DNA of 50,939 bases from the NCBI RefSeq assembly GCF_008033445.1, contig NZ_VNKO01000006.1, positions 106,511-157,449 of the forward strand, given 5' to 3'. This document shows, piece after piece, positions 1-9,904 of the stretch (positions within the stretch are counted from its first letter, which is position 1; each line of letters opens with the position of its first letter). The notes under the pieces are model-generated. The model saw only the letters and a list, made by a program, of their open reading frames with translations, did no database searches and was not told the DNA's origin. This stretch comes from Vulcaniibacterium gelatinicum (lineage in GTDB: Bacteria; Pseudomonadota; Gammaproteobacteria; Xanthomonadales; Xanthomonadaceae). Made by a program: the position numbers and the translations under genes.

Positions 1-156
1 CCGCTTCGGCTGGGGCGGAAGCCCGGCCCTCGCGCGGCACGCGCGAGGGCGCTCAGCGGCGCACGCGGCGGTGCCGCGTCAGCGCGCCGCTTCGCCCGCC
101 ACGGCGGCATCCTGCATTACGTGCTCCGGCAGCTGGCGGCGAAGAAGGCCGCGTAA
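1..156 (+). CDS. C-terminal fragment, aconitase-like (acnA/rpfA)
   Basis: The frame is open from base 1 to a TAA at 154-156 (51 codons), so the start lies outside the window. The last 20 or so residues (ARHGGILHYVLRQLA, then a lysine/alanine tail) resemble the C-terminus of aconitase A, the TCA-cycle enzyme interconverting citrate and isocitrate. Aconitase is encoded by rpfA next to rpfB in Xanthomonas, so the position fits. The roughly 30 codons before the motif do not look like aconitase in any forward frame, so an indel or a divergent segment is possible. Confidence 0.45.
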   Translation, partial: PLRLGRKPGPRAARARALSGARGGAASARRFARHGGILHYVLRQLAAKKAA

Positions 157-185
157 GCGCACCCCGCCGGCGATCCACGTACCAG

Positions 186-207
186 ACCGGGCGGCACGCC
201 GCCCGGT
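186..207. terminator. Hairpin between convergent genes
   Basis: A perfect 9-bp inverted repeat (ACCGGGCGG / CCGCCCGGT, 4-nt loop) lies between the left-edge gene and the convergent lipoprotein gene. It has no long T-run, so it is a terminator-like hairpin, possibly bidirectional. Confidence 0.5.
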
Positions 208-259
208 CCGTCGTTTCAGGGCTCGACCAGCAGCCGAACCGGTCCTGGCGCGGGGCGGC

Positions 260-688
260 TCACAGCCGCTGCGTCCACTCCGCGCTGACCAGCATCCATT
301 CGCCGTCCTCGACCCGCCAGCCGGTGGTGACGTCGTAGACCCGGCCGCGCTCGGGCAGCAGGCCCTCGCCGCCGGTCAGGGCCGCGGTGAAACGCACGGT
401 GGCATGCGCCTCGCGCAACGCCACCTGCATCGGTCCCAGGCCCACGCCGACATCGCGGTAGCGCAGGAAGCTGGCCTGCGCCAGCCGCCGCGCGCCCTCG
501 CGGTCCAGCCCTTCCGGGCCGATGAAGTCGGCGGCGAGGTGCTCGGCGACGGCCCGCGCGTCCCGGCGTTCCACCGCCGCCTGCAGCGAGGCCACGCGCG
601 CCCGCAACGCTTCCTCGGGCGGTGGCCGCGCGCAGGCGCCGGCGAACAGGCAGGCCGCGAACAGCAGAGTGCGCAAAGTCGGCAACAT
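260..688 (-). CDS. Small predicted lipoprotein, NTF2/SnoaL-like
   Basis: The predicted protein has 142 residues. The N-terminus is a hydrophobic signal with a lipobox-like end (LFAGAC, Cys19), so it is likely lipidated. The remainder is a compact alpha+beta domain ending in GWRVEDGEWMLVSAEW, typical of NTF2-like/SnoaL-like folds. The ATG at 688 is chosen because it starts directly at the signal peptide and has a GGGAG ribosome site 9 nt upstream. Longer frame extensions carry no signal sequence. A possible -10 (TATGCT) lies at 720-715. It is divergent from rpfB. No specific function can be assigned. Confidence 0.65.
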   Translation of the reverse strand: MLPTLRTLLFAACLFAGACARPPPEEALRARVASLQAAVERRDARAVAEHLAADFIGPEGLDREGARRLAQASFLRYRDVGVGLGPMQVALREAHATVRFTAALTGGEGLLPERGRVYDVTTGWRVEDGEWMLVSAEWTQRL

Positions 689-753
689 GCTTCGATCTCC
701 CGCCACGGGCACCCAGCATATCGCGCAGCCACCGCGCGCCCGCCAGGCCCGCC

Positions 754-783
754 TTGTCAGCCCGGCGAAGGCTGTGCTCCAAT
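754..783 (+). promoter_or_regulatory. Candidate sigma70 promoter of rpfB
   Basis: TTGTCA (754-759), an 18-nt spacer and TCCAAT (778-783) would start transcription near 790, leaving a leader of about 57 nt before the rpfB ATG. The -10 matches the consensus only moderately. Confidence 0.35.
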
Positions 784-846
784 CCGGACACGTCCTGTAC
801 ATGCATTCGTCCTGCGGCCTTCCTTCGGGGGAACGGAGAGATCGCG

Positions 847-2526
847 ATGGAATTCGAGCGTCCCTGGCTGAAGAGCTACCCGCCCGGCGTCCCGGCGGAG
901 ATCGATCCCGACGCCTACCCTTCCATCGTCGCCGTGCTGCAGTCCTCGCTGGAGCAGTACCGTGACCGCCCCGCCTTCGCCAACCTCGGCAAGGTCCTGA
1001 CCTACGCCGAGTTCGACGTACTCAGCCGCCAGTTCGCCGCCTTCCTGCTCGGCGAGCTCAAGCTGCGCAAGGGCGACCGCGTGGCGATCATGCTGCCGAA
1101 CTGCCTGCAGCATCCCATCGCCACCTTCGGCATCCTGCGCGCGGGCCTGACGGTGGTGAACACCAACCCGATGTACACCCCCCGCGAGCTGCGGCACCAG
1201 ATGGTGGACTCGGGCGCGAGCGCGATCCTGGTGCTCGACAACTTCGCCCACGTGGTCCAGGAAGTGCTGCCGGACACCCAGCTCCGGCACGTGATCACCA
1301 CCGGCCTGGGCGACATGCTCGGCCTCCCGAAAGGGCCGATCGTCAACTTCGTGCTCAAGCACGTGAAGAAGATGGTGCCGGACTACGACATCCCCGGCGC
1401 CATCCGCTTCCGCGACGCGCTCGCCGCCGGACGCAAGCACGAGCTGCCGGAGGTCTCGATAGACCCGCAGGACATCGCCTTCCTGCAGTACACCGGCGGC
1501 ACCACCGGGGTGGCCAAGGGCGCAATGCTGACCCATCGCAACCTGGTGGCCAACATGCAGCAGGCCTCGGCGTGGATCGGCACCAACATCCGCTACGGCG
1601 AAGAGATCATCATCACCGCGCTGCCGCTGTACCACATCTTCGCGCTGACCGCGAACGGGCTGGTGTTCATGAAGTTCGGCGGCCTGAACTACATGATCAC
1701 CAACCCGCGCGACATGAAGGGCTTCGTCAAGGAACTCAAGCAGGTGCCGTTCACCGCCTTCACCGGCGTGAACACGCTGTTCAACGGGCTGCTCAACACG
1801 CCCGGCTTCGACCAGGTGGACTTCTCGCACCTGCACCTCACCCTCGGCGGGGGCATGGCGGTGCAGAGGGCCGTGGCCGAGCGCTGGAAGAAGGTGACCG
1901 GTTGCACCCTGGTCGAGGCCTACGGCCTGACCGAGACTTCGCCCGCGGCCTGCATCAACCCGATGGATCTGCAGGAGTACAACGGCTCCATCGGCCTGCC
2001 GATCCCCTCCACCGACTGCTGCATCAAGGACGACGACGGCAGGATGCTCCCGGCCGGCGAGATCGGCGAGCTGTGCATCCGCGGGCCACAGGTGATGAAG
2101 GGCTACTGGCAGCGCCCCGAGGAAACCGCCAAGACCATCGACGCCGACGGCTGGTTGCACACCGGCGACATGGCCCGGATGGACGAGCAGGGCTACTTCT
2201 ATATCGTGGACCGGAAGAAGGACATGATCCTGGTGTCCGGCTTCAACGTGTACCCGAACGAGGTCGAGGACGTGATCGCGGCCATGCCGGGCGTGCTCGA
2301 GTGCGCCGCGATCGGCGTGCCGGACGAGAAGTCCGGCGAGGCGGTCAAGCTGTTCATCGTGCGCAAGGATCCCGCCCTCACCGCGGAGCAGGTGAAGGCC
2401 TACGCCCGCGAGAACCTGACCGGCTACAAGCAGCCCAAGTACATCGAGTTCCGCGACGAACTGCCCAAGAGCAACGTCGGCAAGATCCTGCGCAAGGAAT
2501 TGCGCGACGCCGAAAAACGGGCCTGA
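847..2526 (+). CDS. rpfB: Long-chain fatty acyl-CoA ligase RpfB (FadD-like)
   Basis: The protein has 559 residues, the usual length for RpfB/FadD. It is an ANL-superfamily adenylating enzyme. The AMP-binding P-loop YTGGTTGVAKG is at residues 215-225, followed by an AYGLTETSP core and WLHTGDM, with PKSNVGKILRKELR at the end supplying the catalytic lysine. It should activate fatty acids with ATP and CoA. In Xanthomonas, RpfB has been linked to DSF turnover and fatty-acid recycling. The ATG at 847 follows a GGAGAG ribosome site. An in-frame extension to 622 overlaps the divergent lipoprotein gene and lacks family sequence. It lies directly upstream of rpfF. Confidence 0.93.
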   Translation: MEFERPWLKSYPPGVPAEIDPDAYPSIVAVLQSSLEQYRDRPAFANLGKVLTYAEFDVLSRQFAAFLLGELKLRKGDRVAIMLPNCLQHPIATFGILRAGLTVVNTNPMYTPRELRHQMVDSGASAILVLDNFAHVVQEVLPDTQLRHVITTGLGDMLGLPKGPIVNFVLKHVKKMVPDYDIPGAIRFRDALAAGRKHELPEVSIDPQDIAFLQYTGGTTGVAKGAMLTHRNLVANMQQASAWIGTNIRYGEEIIITALPLYHIFALTANGLVFMKFGGLNYMITNPRDMKGFVKELKQVPFTAFTGVNTLFNGLLNTPGFDQVDFSHLHLTLGGGMAVQRAVAERWKKVTGCTLVEAYGLTETSPAACINPMDLQEYNGSIGLPIPSTDCCIKDDDGRMLPAGEIGELCIRGPQVMKGYWQRPEETAKTIDADGWLHTGDMARMDEQGYFYIVDRKKDMILVSGFNVYPNEVEDVIAAMPGVLECAAIGVPDEKSGEAVKLFIVRKDPALTAEQVKAYARENLTGYKQPKYIEFRDELPKSNVGKILRKELRDAEKRA

Positions 2527-2590
2527 AACCGCCCAGTATTGCCCGTGCCATGGCCCGGGTAACGTGTCGGGAGCCCTCCTCCCCGTGTGA

Positions 2591-2618
2591 TGGACACCCC
2601 GGATTCGGGGTGTAGGAT
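2591..2618 (+). promoter_or_regulatory. rpfF promoter with internal palindrome
   Basis: TGGACA (2591-2596), 16 nt, then TAGGAT (2613-2618) resembles a sigma70 promoter, giving a leader of about 60 nt before rpfF. A perfect 8-bp inverted repeat (ACACCCCG-GATT-CGGGGTGT, 2594-2613) fills the spacer and touches both boxes. The position is that of a repressor operator. It could alternatively be a weak terminator for rpfB, but no T-run follows. Confidence 0.45.
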
Positions 2619-2686
2619 CGGGCCGTGGGTGGATGTTCCCGCCCGTCCCCCACCCTCGCCCAGACGGGATCCAGAGGGGATCTGCC

Positions 2687-3559
2687 ATGAGTACCATCGA
2701 AAAGCTGCAACGCAGCCATCGCTTTCCGACCATCCGGGTCGAGGCCGACCCGACCGGAGCGACCCATTGGCTGTACATGCATTCGGACTACGCCCCCGGT
2801 ATCCGGCCTTGCTTCCGGACCGCGCTCATGGACGAGATGTGGAGCTACCTGACCGGCATCACCCTGCGCGACGACCAGCGTCGCCCGGGCTGCCTGCGCC
2901 ACCTGGTGCTGGCCTCCGACGCCCCGGCGTTCAACCTCGGCGGCGACCTGGATCTGTTCGCCCGCCTGATCAAGGAAAACAACCGCGAGCATCTGCTGGC
3001 CTATGCCCGCCGCTGCGTGGACGGCGTGCACCACATCCACAACGGCCTGGGCGGCGACGTGCGCAGCATCGCCCTGGTCCAGGGCGACGCCCTCGGCGGC
3101 GGCATGGAGCTGGCGCTGGCCTGCCATACCATCGTGGCCGAGGAAGGCGTGCAGATGGGTCTGCCCGAGGTCCTGTTCGGGCTGTTCCCGGGCATGGGCG
3201 CGTACTCGTTCCTGTGCAAGCGGATCTCGCCGCAGCAGGCCGAGCGCATGATCCTCAGCGGCAACCTGTACGACGCCAGCGAGCTGCACCGGATGGGCAT
3301 CGTGGACGTGCTGGTGCCGCGCGGCGAGGGCCAGGCGGCCGTGCAGGAACTGCTGGAGAAGCAGCAGCGCGCGGCCCATGCGCACCTGGCGCTCAACGCC
3401 GTGCGCGACATCGCCCAGCCGGTCAGCTACGACGAGCTGATGCGGATCACGGAAGTGTGGGTGGACACGGCGCTGGCGCTGGGCGAGCGTTCGCTGCGCA
3501 CCATGGAGCGCATCGTCCGCGCCCAGACCCGTCGCTCCGGGACGGCGGCCGTGGCGTAA
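2687..3559 (+). CDS. rpfF: DSF synthase RpfF (crotonase fold)
   Basis: The protein has 290 residues; Xanthomonas RpfF has 289. It belongs to the enoyl-CoA hydratase/isomerase family and makes cis-2-unsaturated fatty-acid signals (DSF) from acyl-ACP by thioesterase and dehydratase activity. The two catalytic glutamates known from RpfF fall at E141 (GGGMELALACH) and E161 (GLPEVLFGLFPGMGAYS). The oxyanion-hole segment FNLGGDLDLF is at 82-91. The ATG at 2687 follows an AGAGGGGA ribosome site. It converges on rpfC with a 13-nt gap. In known systems RpfC binds and inhibits RpfF. Confidence 0.95.
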   Translation: MSTIEKLQRSHRFPTIRVEADPTGATHWLYMHSDYAPGIRPCFRTALMDEMWSYLTGITLRDDQRRPGCLRHLVLASDAPAFNLGGDLDLFARLIKENNREHLLAYARRCVDGVHHIHNGLGGDVRSIALVQGDALGGGMELALACHTIVAEEGVQMGLPEVLFGLFPGMGAYSFLCKRISPQQAERMILSGNLYDASELHRMGIVDVLVPRGEGQAAVQELLEKQQRAAHAHLALNAVRDIAQPVSYDELMRITEVWVDTALALGERSLRTMERIVRAQTRRSGTAAVA

Positions 3560-3572
3560 CCGCCCGGCTGCC

Positions 3573-5756
3573 TCACCCGCCCTCCTGGTCGCGCGCGGCA
3601 GAGCCCTGCCGGCGCGCCTCCAGCGCCGCGCGCCCCTGCGCGAGGTGCTGGCGCAACGCTGCCAGACGCTGGCGCCACTCACGCGACAGCTGCCAGTCGG
3701 GCAGGTGCATGCATTCGCCACTGAGGGAGGCGAGCTTGATCAGTCCGAGGTTACCGGCCACGCCCTTGAGCTGATGGGCGCTGTCGCGCGCCGCGCTCCA
3801 GTCCGCGCGCTCGCAATCCCCTTCAAAACCGACGATCGCCGCTTCTGCATCACGCAGGCACTGGGTGATGAATTCGCGCTGGAACGACTCGCCCAGGCCG
3901 AGCGATGCCAGCTCCTCCAGCACGCCCGGATCGAACAGGGCGTCGGCGGACAGCACCGGCTCCACCCTGGCCACGGTGTCCATCCGCGCCTGGCCGTTGG
4001 TCGCGATCTCGGCCAGGGTGTCGAGCAGGCGCGCGGGCACGACCGGCTTGGGCAGGAACGCGCGCGCGCCGGCACGGGCGCATTCCTGGATCGCCGCAGG
4101 GGTCACGTCCGCGCTGAACACGATCACCGGCGTCTGCCGCCCGCCGCCGGCCTCCATCACCCGCAGCTGGCGCAGCAGGTCCAGGCCGCTGACCCCGGGC
4201 ATGTGCAGGTCGGCGATGACGGTGTCGTAGGCGTTGTGTTCCAGCGCATCGAGCACCGCCTCGCCGCCGTCCACGCAGGTGACACGGTGGCCGGCCTTCT
4301 GCAGCAGCCGCTGCAGCACCATCCGGTTGGCCGCGTTGTCGTCGGCCACCAGGATGTCCAGGCTGCGCACACGCGCGCGGTGGCGCAGGAAGGGATCGTC
4401 GAAGGCGATGACGTTGGCGGGGATCTCCGCGGCCGGGGCCGCCTGGGGCCGCGCCGTCGCCGGCACGTCGGCCGCTTGCGCAGGCTCGGGCGCCGCGACG
4501 CGTTCGAAGGGCAGCTCGACCCAGAACCGGCTGCCGCGATGCTCCCAGCTCTCGAACCCGATGCTGCCGCCCATGGCCTCGGTCAGGCCCTTGGCGATGG
4601 TGGTGCCCAGGCCGGTGCCGCCGTAGCGCCGCGACAGGCTGGCGTCGGCCTGCTCGAAGGCCTCGAACAGCCGCTCCTTGGCGGTGGCGGGGATGCCGAT
4701 GCCGGTGTCGGTGACGGTGAAGCGCAGCCGGATCTGGCCGGCCTGCTGCCCGACCGTGACCACCTCGAGCTTGACCGAGCCCTCGTCGGTGAACTTGACC
4801 GCGTTGCCGGCCAGGTTCAGCAGCACCTGACGCACATGCGCGGCATCGCCGCGCAGGCGGTCGGGAACGTCGGGCGCGATGTGCAACGAGTACTCGATCC
4901 CCTTGGATCGTGCCGAAGGCAGCAGGATCGCGCCGATGCCTTCGAGCAGCTCGTGCAGCGAGAACTCCACCACCCGCAGCTTGAGCTTGCCGGCCTCGAT
5001 CGCCGAGATGTCGAGCACGTCCTCGACCAGCGACAGCAGGGTGCGGGTCGCCGCCTGGATCGTCTCCAGGCACTCGCGCTGCTCGCTGTCCAGACGGGTG
5101 GTGGCCAGCAGCTCGGTCATGCCCGCCAGACCGTTGAGCGGGGTGCGGAACTCGTGGCTCATGTTGGCCAGGAAGCGGGTCTTGGCCTCGTTGGCGCGCC
5201 GTGCCTCCTCGGTGGCGCGGGTCAGGGCGCGCAGCAGGCCGGCCAGGTACAGCGGCACCGCCACCAGGCCGAGCAGCAGGCCGATGCCGAGCACCCGGTT
5301 GTCCTGCCAGTAGTCGCTGAGGGCCACCACGCTGCCGAAGCTGACCACCGCCGCGGCCATCGCCGCCACCAGGTAACGCAGGCCGTAGCGCAGGCCGTTG
5401 CCGATGGTGACCCACAGGATGATCACGTACACCCACGCCAGCGGTTCGCCGATGCGGATCATCGCGGCCATCATCAGGCCGTAGTCGGACACCATGCCGA
5501 TCGCACGGCGCACGTGCGAGGCGCCGGGGCGCCACAGGATGGCGCAGATCAGGCCGAGGCCGATCGTGAAGCCGGCCGCGACCATCCAGAGCACGTCGCG
5601 GTACTCGGCATCGTTCGGGCCGGCCGGGCCGGTCAGCAGCATGTAACCCAGGACCACCGTGAGCACGGCCAGCCGCACCAGGGCCTGGCCATGTTCGCTG
5701 TCGGGGCGATGGCTCAGGCGCTGGCGGACAAGGGCGATCAGGGAGGCCACGGTCAC
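3573..5756 (-). CDS. rpfC: Hybrid sensor histidine kinase RpfC (DSF receptor)
   Basis: The protein has 727 residues from a GTG start at 5756 (Xcc RpfC 726). About five hydrophobic segments (residues 25-175) form the membrane input region. HisKA follows with H201 in [15 protein letters not shown], then HATPase, a receiver domain with D516 (ADLHMPG), and a C-terminal HPt with H661 ([13 protein letters not shown]). It perceives DSF and relays phosphate to RpfG. The GTG overlaps the rpfG stop (GTGA), so the two are translationally coupled. GTG at 5750 is an alternative start. Frame upstream of 5756 is shadow of rpfG. No rpfH lies between rpfC and rpfG, unlike X. campestris. Confidence 0.94.
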   Translation of the reverse strand: MTVASLIALVRQRLSHRPDSEHGQALVRLAVLTVVLGYMLLTGPAGPNDAEYRDVLWMVAAGFTIGLGLICAILWRPGASHVRRAIGMVSDYGLMMAAMIRIGEPLAWVYVIILWVTIGNGLRYGLRYLVAAMAAAVVSFGSVVALSDYWQDNRVLGIGLLLGLVAVPLYLAGLLRALTRATEEARRANEAKTRFLANMSHEFRTPLNGLAGMTELLATTRLDSEQRECLETIQAATRTLLSLVEDVLDISAIEAGKLKLRVVEFSLHELLEGIGAILLPSARSKGIEYSLHIAPDVPDRLRGDAAHVRQVLLNLAGNAVKFTDEGSVKLEVVTVGQQAGQIRLRFTVTDTGIGIPATAKERLFEAFEQADASLSRRYGGTGLGTTIAKGLTEAMGGSIGFESWEHRGSRFWVELPFERVAAPEPAQAADVPATARPQAAPAAEIPANVIAFDDPFLRHRARVRSLDILVADDNAANRMVLQRLLQKAGHRVTCVDGGEAVLDALEHNAYDTVIADLHMPGVSGLDLLRQLRVMEAGGGRQTPVIVFSADVTPAAIQECARAGARAFLPKPVVPARLLDTLAEIATNGQARMDTVARVEPVLSADALFDPGVLEELASLGLGESFQREFITQCLRDAEAAIVGFEGDCERADWSAARDSAHQLKGVAGNLGLIKLASLSGECMHLPDWQLSREWRQRLAALRQHLAQGRAALEARRQGSAARDQEGG

Positions 5757-6817
5757 TCCCCGGCGGGCGGCACGAGCGGCGTGGAGGGGTACTGCCGGCA
5801 GATTTCCTCCAGCCGCGCGCGGTTGCGGACCAGCACGTCCACGCAGCGCGGGTCGAAATGCCGGTCGCGCTGCGCGTAGAGGTGGGCCAGCGCGGCCTCG
5901 ACCGTGTACGGTTCGGGGCGGTACGGACGCGGCGAAATCATGGCGTCGAACACGTCGGCCACGCCGACGATGCGCGCCTCGAGCGGGATCGCCTCGCCGC
6001 GCAGCCCGTCGGGATAACCGCCGCCGTCCCAGCGTTCGTGGTGGGAACGGGCGATCACCGCACCGACCTGGATGAAGCGGTTGTGGCTGCCGCTGAGGAT
6101 GTCGTAGCCGACCAGCGGGTGGCGCCGGGCCACCTCCATTTCCTCGGGCGTGAGCGGGCCGCGCTTGAGCAGGATCGCGTCGGGCAGGGCGATCTTGCCG
6201 ATGTCGTGCAGCGGCGCGGCCATCTCGATCAGGCGCGCCTCGTCCTCCGGCAGCCCCAGACACTCGGCGATCAGGCCGGAGATGCGCGCCATGCGTTCGA
6301 GGTAGGCGCTGGTGGTGACGTCGCGGTACTCGATCGCGCGGGCGAGCCGGGTGATGGCCTCGCGCTCGCGCTCCTCCACCTCATTCATGCTCGCCAGCAG
6401 GCGCTGCTCCAGCGACAGCGCGCGCTGCTTGACGGTCTCGGCCTGCTGGCGCAACTGCAGCAGGTTGCGGCAGCGGGCGCGCAGTTCGCGCGGGCGCACC
6501 GGCTTGACCAGGAAATCGATCACCCCCGCGTCCAGCGCGGCCTGGCGCACCGGCTCGTCGCCGACCACGGTGACCAGCACGATCGGCACGTCGCGGTGCA
6601 GCGGCGGGCGGCGGAAACGGCGGGCGAACTCCAGCCCGTCCATGCCCGGCATGCGGTAGTCGAGCAGCAGCAGGTCCGGACGGTTCTGGTCGCACCAGGC
6701 GAGCGCATCGCCCGGGTCGCCGAAGTCGTGCACGGCGAGCTCCGGGCCGATGTCCTCCAGGATGTGGCGCAGCATCGTCCGGGAGGAAGTCTGGTCGTCG
6801 ACGATCACCACGTTCAT
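5753..6817 (-). CDS. rpfG: Response regulator RpfG, HD-GYP phosphodiesterase
   Basis: The protein has 354 residues. The N-terminal receiver starts MNVVIVDDQ and has its phosphoacceptor at D53 ([10 protein letters not shown]). A coiled linker covers about 125-155. The C-terminal HD-GYP domain has HD at 204-205 ([11 protein letters not shown]) and [16 protein letters not shown] at 259-273. Such domains hydrolyse cyclic di-GMP, linking DSF perception to motility, biofilm and extracellular enzymes. The ATG at 6817 has a GAGGGGAG ribosome site. A -10-like TATGCT occurs in the 163-bp gap to lysS, so rpfG-rpfC may have their own promoter. Confidence 0.94.
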   Translation of the reverse strand: MNVVIVDDQTSSRTMLRHILEDIGPELAVHDFGDPGDALAWCDQNRPDLLLLDYRMPGMDGLEFARRFRRPPLHRDVPIVLVTVVGDEPVRQAALDAGVIDFLVKPVRPRELRARCRNLLQLRQQAETVKQRALSLEQRLLASMNEVEEREREAITRLARAIEYRDVTTSAYLERMARISGLIAECLGLPEDEARLIEMAAPLHDIGKIALPDAILLKRGPLTPEEMEVARRHPLVGYDILSGSHNRFIQVGAVIARSHHERWDGGGYPDGLRGEAIPLEARIVGVADVFDAMISPRPYRPEPYTVEAALAHLYAQRDRHFDPRCVDVLVRNRARLEEICRQYPSTPLVPPAGE

Positions 6818-6980
6818 GGGTGCTCCCCTCGCGGGCCCGGCTTCCCTGCCGCTCCAGCGCAGCATACTCCTGGTTCCGGGCCGGCCGTCACGTTTTCACG
6901 TCCACCCTACGCACTCAAGGCGGATATGCGCAAGTCTTGATGTGATTTCTACGCAGTGACGGCGGCGGAGAGGACAAGCC

Positions 6981-8507
<1,527 letters not shown>

Positions 8508-8539
8508 GGCGTCCTGGGTTCTGGGGAGAAGCGTTTCAG

Positions 8540-8682
8540 CCACGGGTCAACGCGGATGAACACGGATCAAGCATGGAAAAGAGGGCAAGGGCATCGGACG
8601 GCGCCGGGCATGACGGGGGGCACGAGGCGCGGCACTCCCTTCCCTGGACGCCTGATCCGTGCTCATCCGTGTCAATCCGTGG
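8540..8682. repeat. Imperfect 30-bp inverted repeat between prfB and lysS
   Basis: The arm at 8540-8570 (CCACGGGTCAACGCGGATGA, then ACACGGATCAA) is matched in reverse by 8653-8682, whose complement reads CCACGGATTGACACGGATGA then GCACGGATCA. About 25 of 30 positions agree. The arms enclose about 80 bp and are built of tandem (C)ACGGAT units. It looks like an intergenic REP/palindromic element and could fold into a long hairpin in the prfB-lysS transcript. Confidence 0.7.
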
Positions 8683-8695
8683 CAGACAACACCCC

Positions 8696-9824
8696 TCACG
8701 CCGCGTCCGCGCGTTTGGCGCCCGCTTCCAGGCCGGCCTTGAGGCTGGCCTCGACGAACTCGTCGAGGTCGCCGTCGAGCACCTTCTGGGTGTCGGAGCG
8801 CTCCACGCCGGTGCGCAGGTCCTTGATGCGCGACTGGTCGAGCACGTAATTGCGGATCTGGCTGCCCCAGCCGATGTCCGACTTCGACGCCTCCAGCGCG
8901 GCCTTCTCGGCGTTGCGCTTCTGCAGCTCGAGCTCGTACAGCTTGGCCTTGAGCATCTTCATCGCCCGGTCGCGGTTGGCGTGCTGGCTGCGCTCGGTCT
9001 GGCAGGCCACCACGATACCGCTCGGCACGTGGGTGATGCGGACCGCGGATTCGGTCTTGTTGACGTGCTGGCCGCCCGCGCCGGAGGAGCGGTAGACGTC
9101 GGTCTTGAGGTCGGCCGGGTTGATCTCGATGTCAATGTCGTCGTCCACCTCGGGCGAGACGAACACCGAGGTGAAGCTGGTGTGGCGGCGGTTGTCGGAG
9201 TCGAACGGCGACTTGCGCACCAGCCGGTGCACGCCGGTCTCGGTCTTGAGCCAGCCGTAGGCGTAGTCGCCCTCGACGCGGATGGTGGCCGACTTGATCC
9301 CGGCCACTTCGCCGCCGCTGACTTCCAGCAGCTCGGTCTTCCAGCCGCGCGATTCGCACCAGCGCAGGTACATGCGCAGCAGCATCTCGGCCCAGTCCTG
9401 GGCCTCGGTGCCGCCGGCGCCGGCCTGGATGTCCACGAAGGCGTTGGCGCTGTCCATCTTGCCGGAGAACATGCGCTGGAACTCGAGCTGCTCCACGCCG
9501 CGGGCGTAGCGCTCGACGTCCTCGGCCACGGCCCTGGCCGTGTCCTCGTCGTTCTCCATCTCGGCCAGGTCCAGCAGCTCGGCGGCGCCGGCCAGGCCCT
9601 CGCCCAGGCTGCGGATGCCGTTGACGGTCTTGTCCAGCAGCGAGCGTTCCCGGCCCAGGGCCTGGGCGCGCTCCGGATCGTTCCAGACGTCCGGGCTCTC
9701 CAGCTCGCGGTTCACTTCCTCGAGACGTTCGACCTTGCGGTCGTAGTCAAAGATACCCCCTCAGCGCTTCCAGCCGGCCACGGAGGTCGGCGATGCGCTG
9801 GCGGACGGGATTGAGTTCGATCAT
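8696..9824 (-). CDS. prfB: Peptide chain release factor 2, programmed +1 frameshift
   Basis: RF2 terminates translation at UGA and UAA. The gene is in two frames: codons 1-25 (9824-9750, [20 protein letters not shown]...) end at an in-frame TGA (9749-9747). The second frame continues from GAC at 9748 to the stop at 8696-8698, giving about 375 residues. The GGQ catalytic loop is in [20 protein letters not shown]. The junction reads [18 protein letters not shown] as in E. coli RF2. The protein is encoded between recJ (80 bp upstream) and lysS. Confidence 0.95.
9746..9761 (-). promoter_or_regulatory. RF2 autoregulatory frameshift site
   Basis: On the - strand the sequence is AGGGGG TAT CTT TGA C. 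This is the classical arrangement: an internal Shine-Dalgarno-like AGGGGG 3 nt before the CTT slip codon, followed by UGA-C. Low RF2 favours slippage into the productive frame, giving negative feedback. Confidence 0.95.
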
Positions 9825-9904
9825 GTCGTGGGATGCCGCGTGAAAACGCGCATTGTAGGCCGCCCCTGCCCGGCCGTCATGCGGACCGCCGGGCATCGGG
9901 CCGA

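Noticed and set aside
757-2778. 673-codon open frame on the minus strand opposite rpfB, and similar long antisense frames opposite lysS, carB, dnaK, recN and the primase
   Set aside because: GC-rich codon bias opens antisense frames. The + strand genes have full family motifs, and the antisense translations are His/Gly/Arg/Val-rich without recognisable domains.
6818-6980. Clp/CRP-type site (TGTGA-N6-TCACA) upstream of rpfG
   Set aside because: A TGTGATTTC half-site is present, but no matching second half at the right distance.
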